64,000 nucleotides of DNA from an uncultured Pelagibacteraceae bacterium (GTDB taxonomy: Bacteria > Pseudomonadota > Alphaproteobacteria > Pelagibacterales > Pelagibacteraceae): NCBI GenBank assembly GCA_902598655.1, contig CACKCQ010000007.1:1-64000 (forward strand). Direction: 5' to 3'. Each line of letters begins with the position of its first letter. Position 1 is the stretch's first letter. Shown piece after piece: positions 26,911-35,951 of this stretch. A program made the position numbers and the translations under genes. Under the pieces are notes generated by a model. That model saw nothing but the letters and a program-made list of their open reading frames with translations, searched no databases and was not told the origin of the DNA.

Positions 26911-27743
26911 TAAGTCACTAAAAATCTATATAGAAATAAAGTACCAATAACATAAAGAAAAACACCAAATAATCTTTGTGTTTTAACTCTATCTAGATCT
27001 TGAACTGTTTTTGCTCCAATCCTTGCCATGAATGTGGTTATTGGAACAAAAATTATAAATGCAGGTATATTAATAAATCCAATACTGAGAGGGATATCGG
27101 CTTTTAACATCAAGCCAGATGTAAAAAATCCAATAGATCCAAATAAAGCTATTATAAATCCAATGGCTGCAGAGCTTCCTATTGCTAAGTTAATAGGATA
27201 ACCAAAGTATCTTAATATAGGAACATTCATCATAGCTCCTGTTATGCCCATAGGAGCAGATATTAGTCCTGACAAAAATCCAAATATTATTCTTGGGAAA
27301 ATATTAAATTTTTTCTGAATTTTTTTTTTCTTTTCACTTTGTAACAACAAGTAAGCTCCAAAAAAGTAAACAACAGCTGAAAAAAAGAATAACAATGTTT
27401 TAGTATTCATCAATGCTGCCATCAATGTTCCAGAGAAAACTCCAATTATTACAAATGTTCCATAATTTTTAATAATATTAAAATCAACAGCATTATACTT
27501 TCTATGAGTTAATACTGAGGCTGTAGCAGTTAAAATTGTTATTGAGAAAGCTGTCCCTACAGATAAATGCATTAAATAATCTGTATCTACATTAAATGCT
27601 TCAAATACAAAAAATAAAAATGGAACTGAAATTAATCCTCCACCGATACCAAAAAAACCTGCAAAAAAACCAACCGGAACAGCGGCTGCCATCATTAAAA
27701 AAATAAAATAAATATTATTAATCTCTAAAAGTGTATTATTCAA
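26910..27743 (-). CDS. TauE/SafE-family sulfite/organosulfonate exporter-like permease
   Basis: This 277-residue membrane protein has about eight hydrophobic segments and the duplicated TauE/SafE motif: VPVGFFAGFFGIGGGLISVPF in the first half and GFLSGLISAPMGITGAMMNVPIL in the second. Members export sulfite or sulfoacetate or move other small anions. The start is a TTG overlapping the dusA stop region. Its stop codon shares its last base with the pseudoknot element. Substrate cannot be inferred; it may relate to sulfur metabolism, or simply be carried in the same operon as dusA and the malonyl-CoA decarboxylase. Confidence 0.88.
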   Translation of the reverse strand: MNNTLLEINNIYFIFLMMAAAVPVGFFAGFFGIGGGLISVPFLFFVFEAFNVDTDYLMHLSVGTAFSITILTATASVLTHRKYNAVDFNIIKNYGTFVIIGVFSGTLMAALMNTKTLLFFFSAVVYFFGAYLLLQSEKKKKIQKKFNIFPRIIFGFLSGLISAPMGITGAMMNVPILRYFGYPINLAIGSSAAIGFIIALFGSIGFFTSGLMLKADIPLSIGFINIPAFIIFVPITTFMARIGAKTVQDLDRVKTQRLFGVFLYVIGTLFLYRFLVT

Positions 27744-28737
27744 TTTGCCCTGCCGATATACTTTGTGGATTAAACTTTACCTTATCCATTATGTGATCAA
27801 TTTTCTTAACATCGGCATCTCTTACACACATATTTTCACTTAAATATCTTTTCCAAAAACTAGAACCAGTTTGGCCATGAAATAAACCGAGAGTATGTCT
27901 CATGATTTGATTTAATCTTGTACCCTTTTTGATTTCTTCTTTTACATATTCAATTAGTTTCTCAACAACTTCTTGTCTTGTCAAAACTTCACTATTATTA
28001 AAAATTTTATTTTCAATATCTGCTAACATGTAAGGGGAATGATAAATTGATCTTCCAATCATAACACCATCTACATTAACTAAATGTTCTTTGATTTGAT
28101 CAGTAGACGTTATGCCTCCATTAATTATTATTTTTAAATCTTGAAAATCTTTTTTTAATCTATTTACGTATTCATATTTCAAAGGTGGAATGTTTAAATT
28201 TTGTTTAGGTGTAAATTTTCCCAACATTGCTTTTCTTGCATGAATTATAAAAGTTTTAACACCTGTTTCTTTTAAAATATTCACAAAATTATATAAATTT
28301 TCGTATTGATCAACATTGTCATATCCGATTCTAGTTTTAACTGTTACAGGAAGCGATGTTTTTGAAATCATTTCACTTAGACAATCAGCAACAAGATTAG
28401 GTTCTTGAATTAAACAAGCCCCAAATCTATTTTTCTGAACTTTTTTACTTGGACAACCTAAATTTAAATTTATTTCATCATAACCAAATTCTTCACCTAA
28501 ATATGCTGCATTTCCTAATAGTTTTGGAGAAGAACCACCAAGTTGCAGAGCAACAGGTTTTTCCCTCATATCAAATTCTAATAACTTCTTTTTATCTCCT
28601 CTATCAATGGCTTCTGATACAATCATTTCAGTATATAGAAGAACGTTTTTACTAATTAGTCTTAAGAAAAATCTTTCATGTTTGTCTGTGCAGTCCATCA
28701 TAGGGGCAACAGAGACAATTCTATTTAATCTAGACAT
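27736..28737 (-). CDS. dusA: tRNA-dihydrouridine synthase A
   Basis: This 333-residue FMN enzyme reduces uridines in the tRNA D-loop. It starts RIVSVAPMMDCTDKHERFF, has PVALQLGGSSP, the catalytic-Cys segment INLNLGCPSKKVQKNRFGACL, PVTVKTRIGYD, IIHARKAMLGK and DGVMIGRSIYHSP. The GCPSKKVQ and HARKA forms are of the DusA subgroup. It overlaps the malonyl-CoA decarboxylase gene by eight bases and the TauE-like gene by eight. Confidence 0.95.
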   Translation of the reverse strand: MSRLNRIVSVAPMMDCTDKHERFFLRLISKNVLLYTEMIVSEAIDRGDKKKLLEFDMREKPVALQLGGSSPKLLGNAAYLGEEFGYDEINLNLGCPSKKVQKNRFGACLIQEPNLVADCLSEMISKTSLPVTVKTRIGYDNVDQYENLYNFVNILKETGVKTFIIHARKAMLGKFTPKQNLNIPPLKYEYVNRLKKDFQDLKIIINGGITSTDQIKEHLVNVDGVMIGRSIYHSPYMLADIENKIFNNSEVLTRQEVVEKLIEYVKEEIKKGTRLNQIMRHTLGLFHGQTGSSFWKRYLSENMCVRDADVKKIDHIMDKVKFNPQSISAGQIE

Positions 28738-30037
28738 ATTTTTTAAGTTTGCTTGATAAATTAATTTTCTTTTCGTTTACATACTCTTGATGATTTTGCT
28801 CAATTTTCCCAAGTTCATATTTGTAATTAACCATAATTCCAAATGACCTTTTAAATCCCACATCAGAAACGTTAGCATTAACTACAATATCATCAATTTC
28901 AGCTCCATTTTTTAAATGGAATCTGCATACATCATTAATAGGAAAACCTAGATCATTTTTTTGTACAGCTAAGTAATTTAAAGCAAGTTTTGTTAGTAAA
29001 TCTTTATTATCTATAAATTTTCTATCTCCAATTTTAAGATCTAATGATTTTAAAAACTCAACTTTTACAAAATTATCTTTTTGAACTATCTCACTTATTT
29101 TTTCATTTTCTGATGATTTTACCCAATCAGCAAAACCTTGCATTGGTGATAGTGTTCCAAAATTTTTTACATCCGGTAACTCTTCTTGCAATTCGTATAC
29201 AACTCTTTTGATTAAAAAATTACCTAATGTTACTCTTGAAAGTCCCTCTTGACAGTTACTGATTGAATAAAAAGTAGCTGTATCATAGTCTTCCTTTTTA
29301 CCATCATTAGGTCTTGTCAATTCTTGTATCGATTTAGCTAGTCCTTTAGTTAATGCAATCTCAACGAAAATTATTGGCTCATCTTCTAATGCTGGATGAA
29401 AATATGCAAAAAATCTTCTATTTTCTCCTAATCTAATTTTTAATTCATTCATATCTTTCATTGAATGAACTTTTTCATATTTTAGTAATTTTTCTAATAT
29501 TGCAGCTTTTGTATCCCAAGTAATTTTTCTTAATTTTAAAAATCCAGGATTGAACCAATTTTTAAATATATCAATCAAATCATAATCTAATTCTTTTAAT
29601 TCGGGATTTTTTAATAAAAACATTTGTAGATCTTCTCTTAAAGAAACAATCTCTGCTGTCCCATTTGGAGCCATGTTTAATCTAACAAACAATTCTTTTC
29701 TAGTTCCTGATGTAATTCTTGATAAATTTAAAATTGACCTACTATTTTTATTTTCGGTATAGTCTTTTATAGCATTGTCAATATTTGCTGTATCAGGTTT
29801 ATATTTTTCATTTACTTGAAGTAAGAATTTTAATTTTTCTTCATGAGATAAGTTATGATATCTAAAAAGAATATCCCTTGCTAATGTAATTCCAAACGCT
29901 GCACCTTTAGATGACAACAGGTCATCACATAACTCAATCAAATCTCTTTTTTTAGAGAATTTTTTTAATGATTTTTTCTCTAAAATTTTTTGACCTGCAT
30001 CAGCAATCGTCTCGAATATTCTTTTTATATTTAACAT
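28730..30037 (-). CDS. Malonyl-CoA decarboxylase
   Basis: This 435-residue protein matches MCD, which converts malonyl-CoA to acetyl-CoA and CO2. The N-terminal four-helix region (LIELCDDLLSSKGAAFG, ARDILFRYHNL) is followed by the acetyltransferase-like catalytic domain with FAYFHPALEDEPIIFVEIAL, ATFYSISNCQEGLSRVTLGNFL, and NFGTLSPMQGFADWV, which includes the catalytic Ser/His region. It lies 15 bases after dctM and downstream of a full TRAP transporter. A class III CoA-transferase is encoded divergently upstream of the transporter. Together they suggest uptake, activation and decarboxylation of malonate; this pathway role is inference. Confidence 0.92.
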   Translation of the reverse strand: MLNIKRIFETIADAGQKILEKKSLKKFSKKRDLIELCDDLLSSKGAAFGITLARDILFRYHNLSHEEKLKFLLQVNEKYKPDTANIDNAIKDYTENKNSRSILNLSRITSGTRKELFVRLNMAPNGTAEIVSLREDLQMFLLKNPELKELDYDLIDIFKNWFNPGFLKLRKITWDTKAAILEKLLKYEKVHSMKDMNELKIRLGENRRFFAYFHPALEDEPIIFVEIALTKGLAKSIQELTRPNDGKKEDYDTATFYSISNCQEGLSRVTLGNFLIKRVVYELQEELPDVKNFGTLSPMQGFADWVKSSENEKISEIVQKDNFVKVEFLKSLDLKIGDRKFIDNKDLLTKLALNYLAVQKNDLGFPINDVCRFHLKNGAEIDDIVVNANVSDVGFKRSFGIMVNYKYELGKIEQNHQEYVNEKKINLSSKLKKYV

Positions 30038-30052
30038 GGTGTTTTTTATATC

Positions 30053-31384
30053 TTAAAAACCTAAACTTTTGCCCATTATTTTGTCAGGTAACCAAGTCAC
30101 AATCTCAGGAAAAATACACAAAATAAGTATAGCTAAAGCCATAATTATCATAAATGGTATAGATCCTTTTAAAATTTCCGATAAGCTAACATCTGGTGTA
30201 ATACCTTTGATTATATAAAGGTTTAATCCAACGGGTGGAGTAATAAGACCAATTTCCATGTTAATTGTAAACACAATTGCAAACCAATACGGGTCAAATC
30301 CTAGTTGAGTTATAACTGGCAATAATATTGCTGAAGTCATAACAATAACAGCAACTGGAGGTAAAAAGAAGCCTGCAATCAATAGAAATATATTTATTAA
30401 AATAAATACTACCCATTTATTAGAGCTCATCTCCACCATGCTTTGAGCTAATGATTGAGTTACGTAAAGTTGAGATAATGTAAATGCAAAAAGATAAGAA
30501 GCTGCGATGATAAACATTATCATTACACTTTCTTTCATTGAAACTTTAACAATATTCCATATTTTTTTTGGTTGATAAATTTTGTAAACAACAGCAATCA
30601 AAACAAAAACTAAAAAAGCTCCAACACCTGAAGCTTCTGATGGAGTAGCAACACCACCATATAAAACATATAAAACACCAGCAATGATTGCTAAGAAAGG
30701 AAGTATCCTTGGTAGAACTTCAATTTTTTCTTTGAAAGTTGGAGGTGTTCTATTCTTTAGAGCTTTAGCAGAGTCTTTATCAATAAAGTAACTGTGTATC
30801 AGTGCCCATATTGCAAACATACCTGCAAGCATAAATCCTGGTATCAATCCGCTCAAAAATAATCTTCCAATCGATGTTCCCGTTGCAATACCATAAACAA
30901 TTAACACAATGCTTGGTGGTATTAAAACTCCTAATGTTCCTCCCGCTGCTATAGTGCCTGTTGCAATTTGGTCTGAGTATCCTCTTTTTCTCATTTCAGG
31001 AATTCCCATAGTACCAATTGCAGCACAGGTTGCAGGACTTGATCCACTAAGTGCAGCAAAAATTGAGCAAGCTCCTATATTAGAGATAACTAGTCCTCCA
31101 GGTACTCTCCATAACCATCTGTCTAATCCTGTATATAAATCTTTTCCTGCTGGAGAATTAGCAACTGCCATTCCCATTAATATAAACATTGGTATTGAAA
31201 GCAGGACAAACGAATTTAATCCTGCATAAAAAGTTTCAGCAAAAACATCTAACATTTGAAAACCTTCGAAGGCAACTAAAAGAGCGATTGATACAAAGCT
31301 TAAACCAAAAGCAATTGGTATTCCCGAAAATAATACTATCAAAGTAAAAACAGCAACAATTATTGCAATTATTAATGGATCCAT
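30053..31384 (-). CDS. dctM: TRAP transporter large membrane subunit
   Basis: This 443-residue DctM/SiaM-type permease has about 12 segments. It contains the family segments GIPIAFGLSFVSIALLVAFEG, LLSIPMFILMGMAVANSPAG, ALSGSSPATCAAIGTMGIPEM, GTLGVLIPPSIVLIVYGI and GLITPPVGLNLYIIKGI. It couples sodium to carboxylate import with DctQ and DctP. It overlaps dctQ by one base and precedes the malonyl-CoA decarboxylase gene. Confidence 0.96.
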   Translation of the reverse strand: MDPLIIAIIVAVFTLIVLFSGIPIAFGLSFVSIALLVAFEGFQMLDVFAETFYAGLNSFVLLSIPMFILMGMAVANSPAGKDLYTGLDRWLWRVPGGLVISNIGACSIFAALSGSSPATCAAIGTMGIPEMRKRGYSDQIATGTIAAGGTLGVLIPPSIVLIVYGIATGTSIGRLFLSGLIPGFMLAGMFAIWALIHSYFIDKDSAKALKNRTPPTFKEKIEVLPRILPFLAIIAGVLYVLYGGVATPSEASGVGAFLVFVLIAVVYKIYQPKKIWNIVKVSMKESVMIMFIIAASYLFAFTLSQLYVTQSLAQSMVEMSSNKWVVFILINIFLLIAGFFLPPVAVIVMTSAILLPVITQLGFDPYWFAIVFTINMEIGLITPPVGLNLYIIKGITPDVSLSEILKGSIPFMIIMALAILILCIFPEIVTWLPDKIMGKSLGF

Positions 31385-31878
31385 TAGTTAGTATCCTTTT
31401 CGTCTGTAAGCTTAATAATTTCTGCTATATATTGTAAAATCATTAACGCAGCCCCTATCATCATTGAAGAATATGGTACCCACAAAGGAGGATCCCAAAC
31501 AGTTCCTGTTGAATAATTTTTAGTAAACGCTTCCTCAACCATTAAAAAACCAAAATAAAATAAAATTAGGAAAAATAATAAGCTGACTAATGAAGTAAAA
31601 ATTTTAAGTCTTAAAATATTTTTTTTTGATAGAAAATCATAAATCCACTCCATGCTCACATGAGCTTTTTCACTTAAAACATATGCACTACCTATAAATG
31701 TTGAAGCAACTAGAAGCATTGTAACTAGCTCTGTTTGCCACGTTATTGCTCTTTGAAAAAAATATCTTTCAAAAACTAATTCTACAATTACAAGAATTGA
31801 TAAAAGTAAGGCTAAAACAGCAAAAGCTCCGCAAGCTCTTGCAACGTAATCGCAGAATTTTAAGTATTTTTCTTTCAT
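31384..31878 (-). CDS. dctQ: TRAP transporter small membrane subunit
   Basis: This 164-residue protein has four transmembrane helices. The DctQ pattern WQTELVTMLLVASTFIGSAYVLSEKAHVSMEWIYD lies in the middle. It scaffolds the large subunit DctM. The DctP gene lies 51 bases upstream, with a stem-loop in the gap. Confidence 0.93.
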   Translation of the reverse strand: MKEKYLKFCDYVARACGAFAVLALLLSILVIVELVFERYFFQRAITWQTELVTMLLVASTFIGSAYVLSEKAHVSMEWIYDFLSKKNILRLKIFTSLVSLLFFLILFYFGFLMVEEAFTKNYSTGTVWDPPLWVPYSSMMIGAALMILQYIAEIIKLTDEKDTN

Positions 31879-31884
31879 AAAAAA

Positions 31885-31915
31885 AACCCCTACTTATAGA
31901 GAATAAATAGGGGTT
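31885..31915 (-). terminator. Intercistronic stem-loop between dctP and dctQ
   Basis: An 8-bp outer helix (aaccccta / taggggtt) continues through one mismatch into four further A/T pairs around a short loop. It lies 14 bases after the dctP stop and just upstream of dctQ. Weak U/A-rich flanks make it a possible attenuator or a stabiliser of the dctP transcript. It mirrors the arrangement at the other binding-protein genes in the window. Confidence 0.72.
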
Positions 31916-31929
31916 CTTTATATATTATT

Positions 31930-32940
31930 TTATTTAACTGCTAAAGCCATTTCCATTAGCTTATCGCCACCTGGAACTTTTTCAGCAAAAGCTTTGTGAG
32001 ATGATTTTATTGCAATATCAACCCATGCAGCATGATCATCAGCATCCATATACACTAATTTAACACCTGCAGCTTTGTATGCTTCCTCAAACTTTTTATC
32101 TAAGTTTTCTACTTGAGCTGTCATATATTTCTCAGCAACTTTTCCTGCTTTCATCAAAGCCACTTGTTGGCTAGAATTTAAAGCATTGTAGCTTTTCTTA
32201 GACATTAAAATTGGCTCATACATAAACCATAAACCAAATTTTCCTGGAGGAGTTGCACATTTTACTTGTTCATATATTTTGTAACTCACAAAACTTCCTG
32301 AACTAGTATTTGCACCTGTTAATACACCAGTTTGTAATCCTGTATAAATTTCAGATGATGGCATACTTTGAATACCTGCACCAGCAGCCTCTAACATTTG
32401 GTTGAAAGCTTTTCCTGCAGCTCTCATCACTTGTCCTTTAGCATCACTTGGATTCTTGATACATTTAGTTTTTGATGCGAAACCACCACCTAACCATGCA
32501 TCAGATAGTACTACAACACCAGCATCACTGATTATTTTTTTAATCTCAGTCATCATTGGACCTTTATTAAATCTCAATGCATGCTCGTGATTTTTTACAG
32601 TTCCTGGCATTAAAGTAGCATCAAACTCTGGATGGAATTTTGATGCATAAGCTAATGGGAAAGCAGAAATATCTAATTGACCTGTAGTCATAGGCTTCCA
32701 CTGTTCTTTTGGCTTATAAAGTGACTTAGCTGGATAAATTCTAATTTCTAAATCAACGTTTGCTTTTTTTACTTCATCAGCAATAATTTGTACCATTTCA
32801 TGACGTGGGTCAAAAGAGCCATCAGCTCTTGGTGTACCTGGCCATTGGTGACTTGCTTTTAATGTAACTGCATATGCAGATCCTACTATTGAAAAAGCTA
32901 TAATTATTGAAGACAAATATAATGTTATTTTTCTTAACAT
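31930..32940 (-). CDS. dctP: TRAP transporter periplasmic binding protein
   Basis: This 336-residue receptor has a signal peptide (ITLYLSSIIIAFSIVGSAYA) and the DctP fold: LKASHQWPGTPRADGSFDP, VVLSDAWLGGGFASKTKCI, GQVMRAAGKAFNQML (with the carboxylate-binding Arg), and SSEIYTGLQTGVLTGANT. The large N-terminal insertion with HEM and the overall size suggest a ligand other than the classic C4 dicarboxylates. The linked malonyl-CoA decarboxylase suggests malonate or a derivative. It is divergent from the CoA-transferase gene over an 82-base gap. Confidence 0.9.
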   Translation of the reverse strand: MLRKITLYLSSIIIAFSIVGSAYAVTLKASHQWPGTPRADGSFDPRHEMVQIIADEVKKANVDLEIRIYPAKSLYKPKEQWKPMTTGQLDISAFPLAYASKFHPEFDATLMPGTVKNHEHALRFNKGPMMTEIKKIISDAGVVVLSDAWLGGGFASKTKCIKNPSDAKGQVMRAAGKAFNQMLEAAGAGIQSMPSSEIYTGLQTGVLTGANTSSGSFVSYKIYEQVKCATPPGKFGLWFMYEPILMSKKSYNALNSSQQVALMKAGKVAEKYMTAQVENLDKKFEEAYKAAGVKLVYMDADDHAAWVDIAIKSSHKAFAEKVPGGDKLMEMALAVK

Positions 32941-33022
32941 AGTTTTCCCCTTTTTATTTATAATGATGATATTAAATTGAACTTGAGCAGAAGAGTCAAT
33001 ATAAGGAAATGACGTACTTATT

Positions 33023-34165
33023 ATGGATGGTCCTTTAAAAAATTTATTAGTTGTTGATCTTACTAGGGTTTTAGTAGGTCCATATTGTACAATGATTTTA
33101 TCTGATCTCGGTGCACGTGTAATTAAAGTAGAAGCACCAGAAATTGGTGACGACTCAAGAAAGTTTGGACCTTTTGTAAAAGACTATTCAGCATATTTTA
33201 TGTCACTAAATAGAGGTAAAGAGAGTATTGCTCTTAATTTAAAAAATGAAGATGATAAAAAAATCTTTGATAAAATTTTAGCAAAAGCAGATATTTTAGT
33301 AGAAAATTTTAAACCAGGTACTTTGGAAAAATGGGGATATGGTTGGAAAGATGTAAGTAAAAAATATCCAAAGTTAATATATGCATCTGCATCTGGTTTC
33401 GGTCAAACTGGTCCTTTAAAAGAATTACCTGCTTATGACATGGTCGTCCAAGGAATGGGTGGGCTGATGAGTGTTACAGGTCATCCAAATAGTGAGCCAA
33501 CAAGAGTTGGAACATCAATTGGTGATATTACAGCAGGCCTTTTTACTGCAATCGGAATTAATGCAGCTTTGTATGATAGACAAAAAACAGGCAAGGGTAT
33601 GTTTATAGATGTTTCAATGTTAGACTGTCAAATTGCGATTTTAGAAAATGCAATTGCAAGATATTTATCTAAAAATGAAATTCCTAAACCGATGGGATCC
33701 AGACATCCTTCAATCGCACCGTTTGAGGCATTTAAAACAAAAGATAGTTATGTAATCATTGCTGCAGGTAACGATAAATTATATGAAAAACTTTGTGAAG
33801 TATTAGGAATACCTGAAATGGTCAATGATAAAAGATTTAATACCAATTCACTCAGATGTGAAAATATGAATGAACTAAAATCAATATTTGAAGATAAACT
33901 TTCTTCAAAAAATACCTCTGAGTGGGTAAGTGAAATGGAAAAATTAAGGATACCTTGTGGACCAATATTTAATATTAAAGAGGCTGTAGAAAATCCTCAA
34001 GTAGAAGCAAGAAACATGATTGTCAAAGCTTATCATAAAGTAGTTGGTGATTTTAGATTAGCAGGCAATCCTATAAAAATGTCTTCATACAAAGATAAAA
34101 GCACTAGAGGAGACATTCCTGATCTTGATGAACACAGGGAACAAATATTAAAAGAGTTCTCTTAA
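33023..34165 (+). CDS. Class III (CaiB/BaiF) CoA-transferase
   Basis: This 380-residue family III CoA-transferase moves CoA between carboxylic acids. It shows LLVVDLTRVLVGPYCTMILSDLGARVIKVE, SLNRGKESIALNLK, NFKPGTLEKWGYGW, and YDMVVQGMGGLMSVTG, which holds the catalytic Asp. GSRHPSIAPFEAF and GPIFNIKEAVENPQV follow. It faces away from the TRAP and malonyl-CoA decarboxylase operon across a short promoter region, so I infer that it activates the acid imported by that transporter. Substrate specificity in this family cannot be read from the sequence. Confidence 0.9.
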   Translation: MDGPLKNLLVVDLTRVLVGPYCTMILSDLGARVIKVEAPEIGDDSRKFGPFVKDYSAYFMSLNRGKESIALNLKNEDDKKIFDKILAKADILVENFKPGTLEKWGYGWKDVSKKYPKLIYASASGFGQTGPLKELPAYDMVVQGMGGLMSVTGHPNSEPTRVGTSIGDITAGLFTAIGINAALYDRQKTGKGMFIDVSMLDCQIAILENAIARYLSKNEIPKPMGSRHPSIAPFEAFKTKDSYVIIAAGNDKLYEKLCEVLGIPEMVNDKRFNTNSLRCENMNELKSIFEDKLSSKNTSEWVSEMEKLRIPCGPIFNIKEAVENPQVEARNMIVKAYHKVVGDFRLAGNPIKMSSYKDKSTRGDIPDLDEHREQILKEFS

Positions 34166-34693
34166 TTAAGAATTATTTTCTTCTTCGTTTACGTTGTCTG
34201 AAACTTGTTCTTCTGCTTCAGAAACTTGATCTAAAGAAATATCATTATTATCTTCAGCTTCACTTGGAGCTTCTACATTAACATCAGGTTGAGCTGACGG
34301 TGATAGTTCAGCAAGATCCTCTTTTGAAACTTGAATTTTTTCAGGAATTTTCCTAGCTCTTTTTGATGGAAGAATTGGTACACCACTTTTTGAGATCTCA
34401 CCTTTGTATTGATTCTCAAAATCATCACCAATATCTTCATCTTCTTCGGCAGTATCATCAATTTGTTCTACGTGTTTCCTTAGTTTGTAAACTGCAGCCT
34501 CAGTTAAATCTGGAACTTTAATTGTTTCTTCAGCTATTTCTCTTAATGCAATAACTGTATGCTTGTCGTTATCTCTATCTAATGTGGGTTCAATTCCTGA
34601 ATTAAGTTGAGTAGCTCTTTCTTTAGCAACCAAAACTAATTCATAAGGGCTATCCACTTTGTCTATACAGTCTTCAACGGTAACTCTTGCCAT
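34166..34693 (-). CDS. rpoZ: RNA polymerase omega subunit with long acidic tail
   Basis: The first 70 or so residues are a normal omega subunit ([22 protein letters not shown], then [16 protein letters not shown]), which helps assemble beta-prime into RNA polymerase. The protein is 175 residues, longer than the usual 70 to 130. The extra part is low in hydrophobics and rich in Glu, Asp, Ser and Asn ([26 protein letters not shown] at the end), so it is probably disordered. It converges on the CoA-transferase gene with no gap. Confidence 0.92.
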   Translation of the reverse strand: MARVTVEDCIDKVDSPYELVLVAKERATQLNSGIEPTLDRDNDKHTVIALREIAEETIKVPDLTEAAVYKLRKHVEQIDDTAEEDEDIGDDFENQYKGEISKSGVPILPSKRARKIPEKIQVSKEDLAELSPSAQPDVNVEAPSEAEDNNDISLDQVSEAEEQVSDNVNEEENNS

Positions 34694-34734
34694 GGGCGAT
34701 TAGATATACTCCAAGATCAACAAAATCAAGTGTT

Positions 34735-35943
34735 TTATACTAAAATTGGATTTAATTTTTTTCTAACTAAAAAAAGAAGAATAAAAGAAATAAGTATATA
34801 AAGTGCAGATATTATAGCAATTTTCTCAATTGAAAATCCAATATCAATTAAAATTCCAAAAAGAGCTGTTCCAAAAGCTGTTGAAAAAACCATAAGTGCA
34901 GTGGTCAAAGCTTTAATTGATCCAATATGCTTTACACCGTAAACTTCAGCCCAAGTAGAAGATCCCAAAACGTTTGCCAAACCATTTGATATTCCAATCA
35001 AACCTAAAAATATAAATGCAGTAAATTGTGCATCAAAATAAATAATTACAAAAGTCGATAGAAATAAAGGAATATTCATAAAAATTAAAAGTTTTCGACT
35101 TGTGAATTTATCAATTAAAAAACCAGATATTAAAAGTGTAATTACTGAAAATACTGAATAAGACATAAAAGACTGAGCAATTACAAATGGTCCCCAGTTT
35201 TTAGATTCAGTAATAAATGATTGGTAAACAAATACACCAGTTGCAATCCAAGGCATGGCAAGCATATTCATGCTTACGATATAAAATTTATAATCTTTTA
35301 TTACTTCAATTCTTTTCCATTGCTTAATATTTTCCTCTTTAAATTCTTCTCCTCCAGTGCTTTCTCTCGTATCAAGTTTAACTGTTCGAACTAAGAAGAA
35401 TGATGCAATTGGTAGAAATATTAAAATTAATATTGCAATTACAGTCCAAATATTTTGCCAAGTCGTTAATGACAACAAAAATACCATTAAAACAGGTAAA
35501 ATAAATTCAGCACTAGATAAACCAAACCAACAAATACTTAATGCCCTACCCCGTGATTTTGTAAAATATCTTGAAACTGTTGTTGTTGCAGTATGAGACA
35601 TCATTCCCTGTCCTGAAAATCTCATTAAGAAAATTGCAATGAATAAAAAAACTAATGATGAAATTTTTGAAAAGAAAAAACAAGAAAAAGATAAAAGTAA
35701 TGTTACATAGATTGCAAATCTAAAAATATTTATATCATCAATTTTCTTTCCAACCAAAATAAGTAATAAACTACTACACAATGTTGCAGATGCATATATT
35801 GAGCCAAATTGTCCATGAGTTATAGAGAGTGTCTCTCTAATGCTTGTATTGAATATTCCAAGAAAAAAACTCTGTCCAAAGCTTGAAAAAAATGTAAATA
35901 TAAATCCAAATACAATTACTTTTAAACTTAAATTTTTAAACAT
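34735..35943 (-). CDS. MFS transporter
   Basis: This 402-residue major facilitator protein has 12 predicted helices. SIRETLSITHGQFGSIYASATL follows helix 1, and the loop 2-3 motif is present as LVGKKIDDINIFRFA. MRFSGQGMMSHTATTTVSRYF matches the helix-4 region of MFS carriers of organic acids (oxalate/formate antiporter-like). Its start codon lies only eight bases from the oppositely oriented dehydrogenase gene, so the two probably share a tightly packed regulatory region and perhaps a substrate. Confidence 0.87.
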   Translation of the reverse strand: MFKNLSLKVIVFGFIFTFFSSFGQSFFLGIFNTSIRETLSITHGQFGSIYASATLCSSLLLILVGKKIDDINIFRFAIYVTLLLSFSCFFFSKISSLVFLFIAIFLMRFSGQGMMSHTATTTVSRYFTKSRGRALSICWFGLSSAEFILPVLMVFLLSLTTWQNIWTVIAILILIFLPIASFFLVRTVKLDTRESTGGEEFKEENIKQWKRIEVIKDYKFYIVSMNMLAMPWIATGVFVYQSFITESKNWGPFVIAQSFMSYSVFSVITLLISGFLIDKFTSRKLLIFMNIPLFLSTFVIIYFDAQFTAFIFLGLIGISNGLANVLGSSTWAEVYGVKHIGSIKALTTALMVFSTAFGTALFGILIDIGFSIEKIAIISALYILISFILLFLVRKKLNPILV

Positions 35944-35951
35944 AAAAAAAT

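Noticed and set aside
34160-34171. Perfect 12-base palindrome tcttaattaaga at the junction of the CoA-transferase and rpoZ genes
   Set aside because: It arises because two convergent TAA stop codons meet (TTAATTAA). It has no loop and no GC content, so it is not a credible terminator or operator.
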